Part shown: piece by piece, positions 1 to 11,800 of the stretch
Layout: each line of letters begins with the position of its first letter
How positions within the stretch are numbered: the first letter of the stretch is position 1
DNA from: Paralichthys olivaceus
Taxonomy: Eukaryota > Chordata > Actinopteri > Pleuronectiformes > Paralichthyidae
Direction: 5' to 3'
Assembly (NCBI RefSeq): GCF_024713975.1
Contig: NC_091108.1
Coordinates: 45,001-109,000 of the forward strand
Length of the DNA stretch: 64,000 nt
Notes under the pieces: generated by a model
What the model was told of the DNA's origin: nothing
The model's database searches: none
What the model saw: only the letters and a program-made list of their open reading frames with translations
Translations under genes and position numbers: made by a program

Positions 1-688
1 TTGATCATTTAAGTATAACACATTAGTAAATAAAAATATAATACATGAAATATAAATAATAATAAACACAATAACATATGGACACATGTCATAGGATTAA
101 GGTCAAATTATATCTTCAGATATCATTTAACTGAAAAAGGTATTGTTTACATATCAGTGATTTAGTTTCCCAGCGAGTAAATAGTTTATCAGTTGTAAAG
201 ATTGAAATTGAAGTGTTTCATAGTTTCACACATTTACGTGCACATACATGTTTATCATATGACACATGAAGATTCTATAGAACATGTATGAATGAACTCT
301 GTCATTAATGTTTAATCATAATTGGATCATAATGGCAGATCCTGTATCGTGCTGCCATCTGATCCTCACACGTGTCTCTGAGGTTTCTATGTTTTTTCCC
401 GTTAGGTTTTGGTTTTTTTTGCAGTTTCACTCTTTTTGAGTTAAGAACAGAGGATGTCACACCTTGTTAATCCCTATGAAACAAACTGTGATTGGTGAAT
501 ATGGGCCATACAAATAAAATTTTATTGATTGGTTGAATCAGAATCGACGTGCACGTTTCCTCCGTAAATTATCGTGCACGCTCACACACTCCTCTTCAGT
601 GAACGGTTAACCATAACATCCCCCACCCTTCACCAGCTGAATTACCGTTTAACCAGGTTTGTTAACCCACAGTAGCTCCTGAACTCAC
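1..688. other. mplkip intron and flank, no gene seen
   Basis: This AT-rich stretch follows the donor site of the mplkip first exon on the minus strand, so it should be mplkip intron. I searched it for the conserved second exon of the family (the acidic and aromatic C-terminal block) and did not see it. That exon is presumably left of position 1. No repeat family was recognised. Confidence 0.4.
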
Positions 689-1015
689 CTGGACCTTCTG
701 AGCTGAACCGAAACTGAAGGACTGAGGCCGGCGGAAATCGTCGCCTCTGCTCCGCATATGTCCTGGGAAGCACCGGGATCCACTTTCGAACCTGACCGGA
801 GAACCTCCCCAGTATTCTCGACTGGAACCCGGCGAATAGACCGGGGAACCCGGAGAGTAAGCGCGACAACCCCGGGGTGAAGCTCCGCGATGTCCGGAGC
901 CTCTGTACGGGGAGCGAGCTCCGGGAAAACCCCAGCTAGAGCCGGGGGAGGGAAAGCTTCCAGCCGGCCGCGGAGCTCCGGGACTCCGCTGAGGTCTGAA
1001 CGGACCACGGTTCAT
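689..1015 (-). CDS. mplkip: M-phase-specific PLK1-interacting protein (TTDN1), first coding exon, partial
   Basis: Minus-strand exon of 109 codons, starting at the ATG at 1015 and ending at a good donor (CAG|GTGAGT) at 689/688. The peptide starts MNRGPFRPQ and is rich in Gly, Ser, Pro, Arg and Tyr (repeated SPG, YSPGS), ending near FGSAQKVQ. Human MPLKIP has the same build: a start like MQRQNFRPP, a long low-complexity G/S/P/R/Y region, then an FGSGR junction before the conserved C-terminal block. The family is a small nuclear protein linked to PLK1 binding and, in humans, to non-photosensitive trichothiodystrophy. The exon sits in a GC-rich, CpG-rich island (about 700-1100) that is probably its promoter and 5' end. 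The C-terminal exon, which would settle the call, lies outside the window. Synteny with inhba and amph (human 7p14) supports it. Low-complexity composition limits certainty. Confidence 0.62.
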
Positions 1016-1110
1016 TTGAGAAGCTGGAAAATATTCAGAGATTCGGAAGAGACGGGGAACCGCCGAGAAACAAACCGGAACCGGAAGTAAATACGCTTCT
1101 CCTCCTGGTC
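700..1110. promoter_or_regulatory. CpG-rich promoter island of mplkip
   Basis: About 400 bp that is clearly GC- and CpG-rich compared with the AT-rich flanks. It covers the mplkip first exon and its upstream side. A CCGGAAGT ETS-type site lies at about 1080-1088, just upstream of the minus-strand gene. No TATA box was seen. In mammals the neighbour of MPLKIP is the divergent gene SUGCT, but no SUGCT exon was recognised to the right here. Confidence 0.45.
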
Positions 1111-1239
1111 CCTGCAGCGACACCTAGCGGCCTCTTCTTCTTCTGTGGTGGAAGTTTTGTGGTGAAGAGTGAAAGTTAAGGGAAGTTGTTTCATACTTTT
1201 TCTGTATTTCTTACAGTGTGTTTATTGTATGATCATTGT

Positions 1240-3360
1240 GTGTAGTATTTGTGTTGTGTTTATGTACTGTTAGTGTTGTTTTTCTATTTGTTTTCCATGT
1301 CTCGTGGCGTGGATGGTGTCCCCAGGGATGCCGCCGATGTCACTGAGACATGGCGTCAGGCTGGTGCCTCAGCTCAGCTCCACGGTGGAGCAGGTGCTGT
1401 GGGAGAGCAGGTAGGACACAGGAACATTTCTTATGCTTCCCGCATGAACAAAGCTCCAGTGATTATAAGAGCAGAACTGTGTCACTCAGCTCATAGAATG
1501 TGGATTAACCATAGAGGAAGAGTTCCTTCGGGTTTCCCCACTGGCAGTGGCTTCTACCTCGATCACCGTGTCCAGTGTCCCTCCATTCATCCCCAATGAA
1601 GCTCTGGAGAGAGAGCTGAGGCACTTCAGGAAGCTTGCTAGTGGTTTCCACTCGGTTGGTCTGGGATGTAAAGATATGAAGCTGAAACATGTCCAGTCTC
1701 TGAGGAGATAAGTCTTTATGTTTCAAGACTCTGAACGAGTTAGGTGTCCGCACAGATGAAAGGGGTCGCCGCTGCTTCCTTCGCTGCAGAGTTGCGGGGG
1801 AATGAATCTTTGTCAAAGGTGAAGAAGAAAAGTGGTGGTGAGCAGGTTAAAAATGTAGCATTTGGAAAGGTGAAGGTTGCTAATGTGAAGTAGGGGCTGC
1901 AGTCTGGTACTGGGCAGCAGACAGAGCTGGTACAGGCTGGACTAGACAGCAGTCAGGTGAGTGAGTAGTACATTGAAGAGGAATATGATTCAGATCATGT
2001 TTTTGTAACAGCATGGTAAGAGACGTCACAGACTGCAGCGGGGAAAGGTCTAAAGAGCTAAGAAAATGAAAACTTGTAAATGAATTAACTATGATCATGC
2101 AACAGTGTGTGTTTTCTGTCTGCTGTGTCTACGTTTGTCTTTTTACTTTGTATATTCTTTCCTCAAATGGCATTAAGGGCAGTTTCTCTAAATGTGAACA
2201 GGGTATAAGTGCTCAGAAAAGAGCTTTAATATCAGAACTTTTTAAACAGCTTTATGTTCCCAGCGATAGTTTGAGTGAGACAGACTGGGGAGTATGGTGT
2301 GGGGGGGGGCAGCATGTACTCAGCCATGGCTCTAACCTGAGTGCTGGAGTCGCTGTTTTATTCTCTCTCTCCTTGAATATGAACATTTTATCCAGCACAG
2401 ACATCGTGGCAATACATCTTTCCTACCCTGAGTGCTGTGGTGGTTTTAGGCACGGGCGAACCGGGCGGCATTTTTTCATGTCATGTGGGGGGTGGCACGA
2501 GCACTTAGGAAAAAAAAATCATCTGCACCGCAAAACGGTTTTCTATTATCTATCATGTCACAGTGTGTGGGAAATTGGCAAATTGGCGCCCCCTGCAGCT
2601 CCTGCAGGCACCACTGCTTGCTGAGAAGGTGCCGCACGGTGCACAGAAGCTGTGTGAGAAGGGGAGGGGCAGGCGCTCGGAGGGGGTCTCGCCCGGGGGA
2701 GTAACTCAATGTAGAACCGCCACTGCTTGAGTGTGAGTCCTGCTGTGGGGGAGTGGAGAGAAGAGAGCGGCCGACGGCTGTTATCCCTCCAGACTCACTG
2801 GGAACATTCAGCTCCTGTGGAGGGAAGCAGCTCTACTGCAGCTGTGTGAAGGCTCTGAACCACCACCCCTTTATAGGAGTCAGGCACTCCAAATGGACTG
2901 AGGTTTTTGGCTCGGACTCTTCCCCCTGTGGCAGCTGGCGGGTCCTGTATAAGCCTCCTGTTGAGAATTGGGTGACTAAAATATAAACCAAAAAAGACAG
3001 ACTCTAGTTTTAATGAACTTTATCTTTGCAAGCGCAAAACTAGCAGTTTGGAAAAGTTGTAAAAACAAAATGGTTTGGGAAGACTGGACTGATCCACTGT
3101 TCTGTCTGAGGGGTTTGGTGGCAGCTCGGCTGAGAGTCAAACATGCGTTCTTCAGACTGACTGAGAACATGGATGGTTTCAGGGCTGGGTGGGTGTTGGA
3201 CAGGTCCTCACAGGGGAGAACCACTCTCTGCTTTTAAACTTTTAGCAGAACATTAGTGTTTATGTGTATATGAAATTATTTATCGTTCATTTCTTTCACA
3301 TTGATTCAAATAATTAAGATTTTTCTTTAAATGTGTCTTAAATAAAGTTAGTTGAAAGTT
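1240..3360 (+). mobile_element. Truncated Tx1/L1-like LINE
   Basis: Plus-strand remnant of a fish non-LTR retrotransposon. At 1290-1830 there is a decayed ORF1-like stretch, including the words VPPFIPNEALERELR and LGCKDMKLKHVQSLRR typical of these fish ORF1 proteins. At 2160-2430 there is an endonuclease-like piece of ORF2 (KRALISELF, DWGVW, VLSHGSNLSAGVAVLFS). At 2750-3237 comes the C-terminal end of ORF2 (WRVLYKPPVE, AKLAVWKSCKNKM, RGLVAARLRVKHAFF). The reverse transcriptase core is missing and several stops and frame changes interrupt the rest, so the copy is dead. A MITE interrupts it at 2435-2725. Confidence 0.75.
2435..2725. mobile_element. Non-autonomous hAT MITE inserted in the LINE
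   Basis: 291-bp element with imperfect terminal inverted repeats: left CTGTGGTGGTTTTAG, right end reading CAGTGGCGGTTCTAC on the other strand. It is flanked by an 8-bp target duplication, CCTGAGTG at 2427-2434 and CTTGAGTG at 2726-2733 (one mismatch). An 8-bp duplication with a CAGTGG-type end is characteristic of hAT transposons. It has no coding capacity. Confidence 0.75.
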
Positions 3361-4920
3361 AAAAGTCTTCTTCTACTTTTTGTTTAATGGTGGGTAGCAC
3401 CTAACGTGTAAGGTGCATTACCGCCATCTAATGTGCTGGAGTGTGGGTCTAAGGAAACATAATAAAAACCTTGAATCCTGTTCACTAATCTAGTTTATTT
3501 TAAAAACTCAAACTTTATATTTCCCCTTCATCAACCCTGAACAGATTCTTTGGGTTTTACTCGTTCCCTCAGCTGCTTCTCTTTCTCTTTATATTTCTGA
3601 TGTTCCACAGTTTTTTCCCCTGAGCCACATTCACACTGATGGATCCTATTGAATTATTGTTGTGTTTAATCCTGTGAGTCCTGATCTTAACCTTGATATG
3701 ACTGTTTGCTCTCTACTGTTTTAAAGATTGTTTTAATTCATCCCACTTTTTGTTTTATTTTATATAGATGATCCCTTTCCTCCCTCCTTGTTTTTTCAAG
3801 TCAGTCATGATGTTGCTCCTAATGACTGCTATAGCTTCTGCCTCTCGGAAAGCTCCCTCCATAACTCTCTCCTGGTTTAAAGGAGGTGAATCTACTATTT
3901 CATTGCCTTCAAAGCTCAGTGAGCTTCGATCCACATGAACTGACTTCTGTTTGATGTTGTCTGAACAGTGTCTTTTATATTTCATACAGAATATCTGCTC
4001 TGCTGTCAGATGAGGGTAAGGGGTTAGTGGGTTAGTCAGAACTTGTCTTGTAATGTATCAGTGTGTCCGCTGAGGGGCGCTATTTTTTAAGACAGAGAGT
4101 TCACACCATTCACACACACAAACACACACAGTAATGAACATGTGAACTCTTCCTCCTCCTGATGACGTCACACTGAATACAATCTAAAACTAATGATACT
4201 AATTATAAAAGTCATGATAATTATATTATATAATTATTTTAAATCATTTGGCTTCACTTTTATTTTTCTGAAAAAATCTGAAATCTTTTCTTACTGAAAC
4301 ATTATCAATCAATCATTCCTCATAAGTGAAACCTGATCAGATATGAATGAACTTTTTAATCTTCCTGTTTGATGATGTCACGCCACTGACACAGATGAGT
4401 CGTTGGTCGTCCTGACGACTGAACTTGGACTGAGTGAAGCTGTGGGTGTGATGAAGAGTCACAGTCTGTGGTGGAGGTGGTGTCAAGGTGATCAGGCCTT
4501 CCCTCAGCACTGACGTGTCTTGCCGTAAAAAATAGATCCTTCTCTCTGATTCATATGACGACTCCTCTCATCGCGTTTCTCTTCACACCAGCGCATCTCC
4601 ATCACAGAAACTAAAATACAACTTCTTTAGTGAGGTGATGAAAAGAACCTCAAAACAAACATTTACATTCATCAATACTTTTTTTTAAATTTAATTCAAT
4701 TCACTCATATTCTATGATTTATACATTTTTTTCAATTTAACATTTCTTTAAAAGATGATCTGACAGAGATTAAACTGAGATTAAAACTAATATTCTTCTG
4801 AGGTTAAAACTGAGGTGAGAATGGGGACATCAGAAGTAGTGGCGGGAGGATTATCCTGTGTTCAATCAGTTAATCAGATTTTATTTGTACTGTCTCATTT
4901 TCACAGTTTGTCTCATAGAT
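3361..4920. other. Intergenic, nothing recognised
   Basis: AT-rich sequence with no credible coding exon on either strand. A few short unrelated open frames occur. A CA-rich tract lies at 4110-4130. No repeat family was identified. Confidence 0.4.
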
Positions 4921-4926
4921 CTAAGT

Positions 4927-5094
4927 TCAGTGTGTAGAATTTAGTGACACCTAGAGGTAAAGAGTCATGTTGCAGCTGAATACCCCTCGTCTCACCCTCC
5001 CCTTCCAAATATGAAATAGGTGTGAGGGTTATTCAGCCGTAACATGACACTTCACCACTAGATGTCACTAAATTCTACACATTGAGCCTTTAAT
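4927..5094. mobile_element. Foldback MITE
   Basis: The two halves are inverted copies. The left arm runs GTGTAGAATTTAGTGACACC and, further in, GTCATGTTGCAGCTGAAT. The right arm carries ATTCAGCCGTAACATGAC and then GATGTCACTAAATTCTACAC. The loop is about 60 bp. The same terminal words recur in the larger element at 6150-6482, so this is a short relative of that family. Confidence 0.7.
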
Positions 5095-5129
5095 GTGTAA
5101 AAGAGGAAGAAATGGAAAAAGAAGCTCCA

Positions 5130-6880
5130 TGTGTCATAGGGTTATGACATTCTAGACCTCCAGCAGCAGAACTAAGAGCAGGTCCAAGATAAACCTGGGC
5201 CAATTCTAACTAAACCTTTATCATGAAGGAAGTTTGAATCTTAAACGTAGAGAAGGAGTCTGCCTCCAGAACTGAACCTGAGATGATTCCACAGGAGAGG
5301 AGCTTGATGCTGAAAGTTCTGGCTCCTCCTCTACTTTTAGAGACTTTGGGAAAACAGACTGAATTCTGGGAGCTCAGGGCTCTAGTGGTGATATGGTACG
5401 ATGAGTTCTTTAAGGTTTGATGCTGCCGTTTTAGTAATGTAGGTGAGGAGGAGAACTTTAAATTCTAAATGCAATAGTAAGCCAGTGTAGTGAAGCCAGT
5501 ACATGTGGTCTCTGTTCGTGGTTCTTGTCAGGACACGTGCTGCCGCATTTTCGACAAATTGCAGAGTAACGACTCCCTGCTGGAGCCTGATAAGAATAAC
5601 AATAATCAAGTCTGGATGGGACAAAGACCTGGACTAGTTTTTCTGCATCTTTTTGAGACATGTCTGATTTTTGAGTGTTAGAGTTTCCTAGTAGAAGCAT
5701 ATATAAAGAGAATAAAACTGGGCCGAGCACAGAACCCTGTGGAACACCGTGGTTAACTTTGGTGTGCACAGATGACTCATCATTAATTTACTCAAATTGG
5801 AATGGATCTGATAAATAGGATTTAAACCAGTTTAAGGCAGTTCTTTTAATTCAAATGAACTGTTCTAGTCTCTGTAATAAACTGTGATGATCAATAGTGT
5901 TGAATGCTGCACTGAGATCTAACAGGATAAGGACGGACACAAACATCTGGAGCTATGAGAAGGTCATAAGTGACTTTGTCGCTGTGCTGTGATGAGTTCT
6001 AACACTGAAAGTCTTCACATGACTTTCCTGGAGAAACTCTCACAGCTGATTGGCTCCAACCTTCTTGAGGATTTTAGACAGGAAGAGGAGGTTGGGGGGT
6101 TTGATTACAGCTAGCTTAAGTCGTTTTTATTAAGGGCAGAATTTCTTTAAAGGTCCAGTGTGTAAGATTTAGATGAAAGGGAACTATTGGCATGTAGAAT
6201 AATCCTCATGATGTTTTCACTAGTGTGTTTCATCTAAATTGTATGAATTGTAGTTTTCTTTGATTTAAATACTTTATATTTACATAGAAGGGATCCTCTC
6301 TACAGAGACCACCATGTTTTTACATTAGTCCAGACTGAACAAACTAAACACCTTTTGAGTTTTTATAACAACTGAAGCTACAACAGGTTCTTTTTCATGT
6401 TTGGAAGGAGAGGATTGGTGTTCAGCTGTAACATGACGCTTCACCACTAGATATCACAAAATTCTACACACTGTACCTTTAAGTAACTTGGTAGGAATGT
6501 GATCTAAGATACAAGTTTTAGATGATGAGATTATTGAGGTCAGCTGATCAAGAGTGAGCAGAGAGTAGCTGTCTAAATAAATAACAGGCTTATCAGCTGT
6601 TTCTGAGATTATCTGTGTTTGATTGTGTATTAGTTTCAACTGAGGGCAGGAGATTGTAGATTTTATTTCTAATAGTTATAATTTTATCGTTAAAGAAGAT
6701 CATAAAGACGTTGCTGTTCAGGGAAGGAGGAATACTGGGTTGAATGGAGGTGTGACTCTGTCAGTTATAGAGCTGAAGAGAAACCTGGGGTTGTTCTTAT
6801 TTTCTTATATTCATGTGGAGTAGTAGGCAGGTCTGGCTTTGTGGAGGGTTTTGGGTTAAAGTGGGAGATGAAGCCGCTGT
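5130..6880 (-). mobile_element. Degenerate L2/CR1-like LINE
   Basis: Minus-strand non-LTR element. In about 5382-5769 the translated pieces include VNHGVPQGSVLGPVLFSLYM (reverse transcriptase motif), then the later words SRLDYCYS, ARVLTRTTNRDH, LASLHWLTIAFRI and LKELIVPYHH. These are the order and wording of fish L2-type ORF2, but the part between the two blocks is deleted. Upstream parts of the same element continue to about 6880 on the far side of an inserted MITE (6150-6482). Related fragments lie at 53690-53950, 55850-56110 and 60130-61030. It is old and inactive. Confidence 0.7.
6150..6482. mobile_element. TTAA-flanked MITE inside the L2-like LINE
   Basis: About 330 bp with terminal inverted repeats: left AAAGGTCCAGTGTGTAAGAT, right end AAATTCTACACACTGTACCTTT. 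Both ends abut TTAA (TTCTTTAAAGG and CCTTTAAGTA), the target duplication expected of piggyBac-like and some other fish MITEs. It is non-coding. The surrounding sequence is continuous LINE, which gives the order of insertion. Confidence 0.65.
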
Positions 6881-8040
6881 GTCAGGCTGCCAAATGCTGT
6901 GGCACTCAATGCTGAATGAATTGCTCAAGATTAAAGTGAGATTAGGACTGAGTTTAAATGTGTCCTTTTTTGGACAGTAAACTATACTTTACCTTTACAC
7001 TCTGTATTGTACATATCTTAAGTTATAAATTAATTACAAAGAATGCTGAGTGTCAATAAAGTTGGATGTTCTCTGCACGGTGGTCCTCCTTTCCTTACGC
7101 CTTACAACCTTTCCTTAACAACTTTCTTTGACCTTGTCACATTTTCTGTCGACCAACCTCACATTTTGTTCTGCCTGGCCCCTAACCACTGGCTCCTGAT
7201 CATCAGCCCCTGACGTCCAGCTCCTTTACACACTGTTCTGGGATTGGACCACTGGCCTTCAGGTTAGGACAACCCACTCTACCTCCTGAACGCAGCTAAA
7301 ATTAACCCTAACCCACCTGAAATTTACATCAAGTTTTACTGATGATGATTTCATATAGCAATCAGTTTTAAGTCCTGATAGCATAAAGGATAAAAAGTTC
7401 ACCTTCAATCACAATACCACTTATTGGCAAAAGGAAACAACTCTTTTAACACTTTCATGTCCTCCTCCCAGTACATTGACCAAATCAGAACAGCCAAAAG
7501 ACCATGTTGATTATTGTGAATTTTGTGAGTTCTCACAAAGCAGTAATGCCATGGCGGCTGGGCAAATTTAGATCCCTCTGCATGAAGACTTCAAGTAGTA
7601 GTGTAACTAGACCCAAAGGATTCAGATCTTTAACAAGCTTCACACATTTGATGAGATTCATAACCCATTTTGAATTACAATCATAGTGCCACCTACTGGC
7701 TTTAGTAGGTAATTCTGATATTACTCAGGTCGATTGAAACCATGTGGTCTCATCACCAATGCCAATTTACATTAACACCATTCATATAATTACGTCTTCA
7801 GATCTGTCTGTTATTTCACATTTGATAAGATGACAAAATATTAGACAATTAAAACACTTTGATGTTATCATGATTAAAGTTCCAACATGTTTTTAAATCT
7901 TTATTTACCACAAGTCCCACAACACCACAGAAGAAGAATAGGGTCATACAAGACGAAGAGAAATAGAAATCGAAATCTGGAAGAAAAACAAGACCAAATG
8001 ATAAAATGGACAGTTATTTTAATGATTTAATGATGAACTG
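6881..8040. other. Intergenic with degenerate repeat traces
   Basis: No gene seen. The stretch 7425-7720, ending GTGCCACCTACTGGC, resembles the old non-coding interspersed repeats at 32500-33270 and 34741-35030 in its style and in short words, but it is too decayed to classify. The rest is AT-rich unique-looking sequence. Confidence 0.35.
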
Positions 8041-8044
8041 ACTC

Positions 8045-8275
8045 ACACACTTTAACTGATTCCCACTCATTACCTGACTCACACTCATTTACCAACTCAG
8101 ACTTGTGACTCACACTCGTTAGCAGACTAACACTCATTAACTGACTCACACTAGTTAACGGACTCACACGTTAAAAAAATCAAACACATTAACTGATTCA
8201 AACTTGTAAAATGGATACTCGTTTACAAACCTACATTTGTTAACAGACTCACACTCATTCACTTACTGACTGTTA
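8045..8275. repeat. Degenerate tandem repeat (ACTCACACTCATTAAC-like)
   Basis: About a dozen imperfect copies of a 15-20-bp unit built on GACTCACACTCATTAACT. It is a minisatellite about 550 bp downstream of the inhba stop codon. An (ATA)n-like microsatellite follows at 8409-8462. Confidence 0.6.
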
Positions 8276-8818
8276 CTTACTGTTTTGTTCTCTGTTGATA
8301 TTTCAGAAAAATGTATACGTCTTCATCTTCAGCATCCACTGTCTTTGGCTCTCATCTAAATCATTTTAACTTTGAAGCTGGTCCAACATTTCCAGGAATC
8401 TTTACTTCAAAAATAATAATAATAATAATAATGATGATTATAATAATAATAACAATAATATATAAGATAAATGTTTGGCTCCAACAGCTGATTTAACAAC
8501 ATTTCTTCAAGTAACATTAGAGATTGGAGTTGAACCAGTCATCTAAACATCAAAAATAATTTTCTCACATTTTCTATGACAAATATAAACCAAGAAACAA
8601 ACAATATAAAACACTGAAAAAACAACGGAAAAACCAAGTATGAAGACAGGAAACATTTGTTGCATAATATTCTCAGGTTGTTCCAATATGGAAAACAGTT
8701 TCTCATAATAAGAAAAACAACATCATCACTAAACATAAATACTTCAACAATCTTTTATGTGAAAGTGCTGATGTGATGTTTTTGTTTTCGAAGTGTTTCT
8801 AACTTCATGGTCAGGACT

Positions 8819-11800
8819 TTACGAGCAGCCGCATTCGTCCACAATCATGTTCTGAATATCTTTCTTGATGATTTTTTGCTCTTCGTTGTAGTAAAGCATC
8901 GACATAGCGCGCAGCCTCATTGGCACGCAGCAGGACTTGATATTTTGAAACGGGCCAAAGCCTCTCATGCGATAATGATTGATGACCGTTGAGTGGAAGG
9001 AGAGCGATGAGCTGCTAAGGCTCACCATGTGGTTCGGACAGTCGCCCTCACAGTAGTTGGCATGATAACCTGATGGAGCAATAATCCAGTCGTTCCAGCC
9101 AATGTCTTTGAAGTTTACATAAAACTGTCTTTTACAGCAGACGCGTATTTTTCCATCACACTCCAAACTACGTTTGACTCGTCGCTGCATCTTCTCCTCC
9201 TGAGCTCGGAGAGCCACCATGAGGAATGGTCGATGAGACTGATCTCGACCTCCTGCTCGCTCGCTGTTGGGAGGCATCAGGACATGTGAAACTCCAGCCT
9301 CCACACAAAGCGGACAGGAAACCTTCAGGCTGAGTGAGCTGCTTCCGCCATCCAACAGGTCCTGAACGCTGTGAGGGATGGGGAGGGTGTGCCAGCCGCT
9401 GCGACGGGTGTCCACCATCTTCTCTGAAACACATTCCTGCTCCTTATCATTGTCATGCTCATGCTGTAGCAGCCGCAGCAACACTTTGCGCTTTAATCGG
9501 TTTCCCTTTGACATTTTCAGAAAGATCCAGACATTGGCCTGTTCCACTACCACTGAGCCACTGCCCTCCTTCGAGATGTCAAAGGTCATCATGTTCTGAG
9601 AGTCACCTGTAGCAGAGAACACAGTTAGCATGGTAGCATATTAGCAGGAATGAACTTTTTCCATCAGCATGAAGATCTATCACAACCATAAACATTAATG
9701 TTAGTCTGCAAAATCAAAGACATGATCTGAATGATTAGGGTTACATTATTTTAGAGTTGAATGTACTGTGCGAAAACCTTTCACTGGATCAGTTGTTGAA
9801 AGCTTCACTTATTGTTTATTTAAGATTTGACTTTGACCTCTGACCTCAGTCTGATGATAAAAAATTTCAACTGACTACAGAGAATAAAACTTAATATTTT
9901 AAACAATCAAACTCAGATTTTCTCTTGAATTAAACGAAATGTATCAACATCAACAACCTTTGAACCCCTGTCTGAACTTCCTTTCATTTGAATGAACAAA
10001 GAAAATGTCATTAACAATAATACAGTGAACTGGGCCGCTGCCTCTAAATATACTCAACATGAGCTGAGACACTAAAAAAAGAAGAGGCCTGATTTCAGGG
10101 AACAAGGACACTAGTATCCCCCCCACCCCTGTGTTTAATTACTGAGGCCCAGATTCATCTGAATGAAATTATTCACGGCCTCAGATCACGCGGTATTCCA
10201 CCCCAGCCCCCATCCCCACCCTACCACCACCCCCTCGTTACTGTCGGCAAAGCTTTTAATTAAAGAACTTTTCAGAAGAGACAACTATTTATAGCACAAA
10301 GCATTTATGTACATTTATGTAAGCAAACCAGTGACAGGACAGTGATTGTTCACAACATTGTTCACGTTCTCAAGAACATGAAAAGATTAAAAGCTGTTCC
10401 ACTAAACTTCAGTTAATGATAATCATTAAAATAATGCACCAGATGTGTTCAGGTCTGGACAGATGAAAAAATGAAGCACAGGCTCTGTCTGATGAGTTTA
10501 ATAATAACCTAAGAACCTTTTTTTACTGATTACAAACAAGTGAAGAGAATGGAAGAGGTGAAAATAAATGCCAACCTTAGTCTCAGTAAAATCAATTGAA
10601 TTAGATACAAACACCCTCCCTCATCGCCCCAACACAAAATCTGTAAATTAATATTTTAACTTTTAACGGTAACAAGAAGTAACAGATGTAACGGTAACAG
10701 ATGTAACAGTAACAGATGTAATGTAACAGATGTAACAGTAACAGATGTAATATAACGGATGTAATGTAACAGATGTAACAGTAACTGGTGTAACAGTAAC
10801 AGATGTAATGTAACAGATGTAACGGATGTAATGTAACAGATGTAATGTAACAGACGTAACGGATGTAATGTAACAGATGTAATGTCACAGATGTAATGTA
10901 ACAGATGTAACAGTAACAGATGTAAAGTAACAGATGTAACCGTAACTGATATAACATAACAGATGTAACAGTAACAGATGTAATGTCACAGATGTAATGT
11001 AACGGATGTAATGTAACAGATGTAACTGATGTAACATAACATATGTAATGTCACAGATGTAATGTAACAGACGTAACTGATGTAACATAACAGATGTAAC
11101 AGTAACAGATGTAATGTAACAGATGTAACCGTAACTGATGTAACATAACAGATGTAACAGTAACAGATGTTATGTAATAGATGTAATGTCACAGATGTAA
11201 CAGATGTAACAGTAACAGATTTAACTCCAGAAAAAGGGACAAAAGATAAAGTTAATGATCAATTTGATTCATGAAATGCGCTAAAAAATCTGTTTACATA
11301 ATTATTCCTTGTGGTTAGTGAGACCTCCTCAAACTGTTCTACAAAATACTCACATTTCTAAATTATACTGTCACTTTTTATTGTTTTTGTGCTGTACATC
11401 ATGTGAAGAGCTTTATCCCATCACTCTATGGTGCAAATTGAAATTAGAAAAAGTTGTGTTCATCCTATCGGCTTTATTTTGTCTCACGGATTTTATAGAT
11501 TCTTTGTTATTGCTGACATGTTTCTCTTATGTTTGAATTAATTATTGAACAGCTGTTCATTTTTCATGCATTACATGTTGACTATTTCAGAGATTTTTTA
11601 AGTAATCAACACAATCTTCAGGGGCCAAGATCTACTGTTTCTACTGTTTCTTCTGTTTCTTCTGTTTCTACTGACTCAGATCTACAGGTTTGCCTGCAGT
11701 CAATCAATTTCTTTTATGACAAAAAATCATTCAGCAGCTGAAGGTCAACAGACAGTAGAAATAGTAAGTAGCTAACTGTAAACATGTTCCTCTGAGCTGG

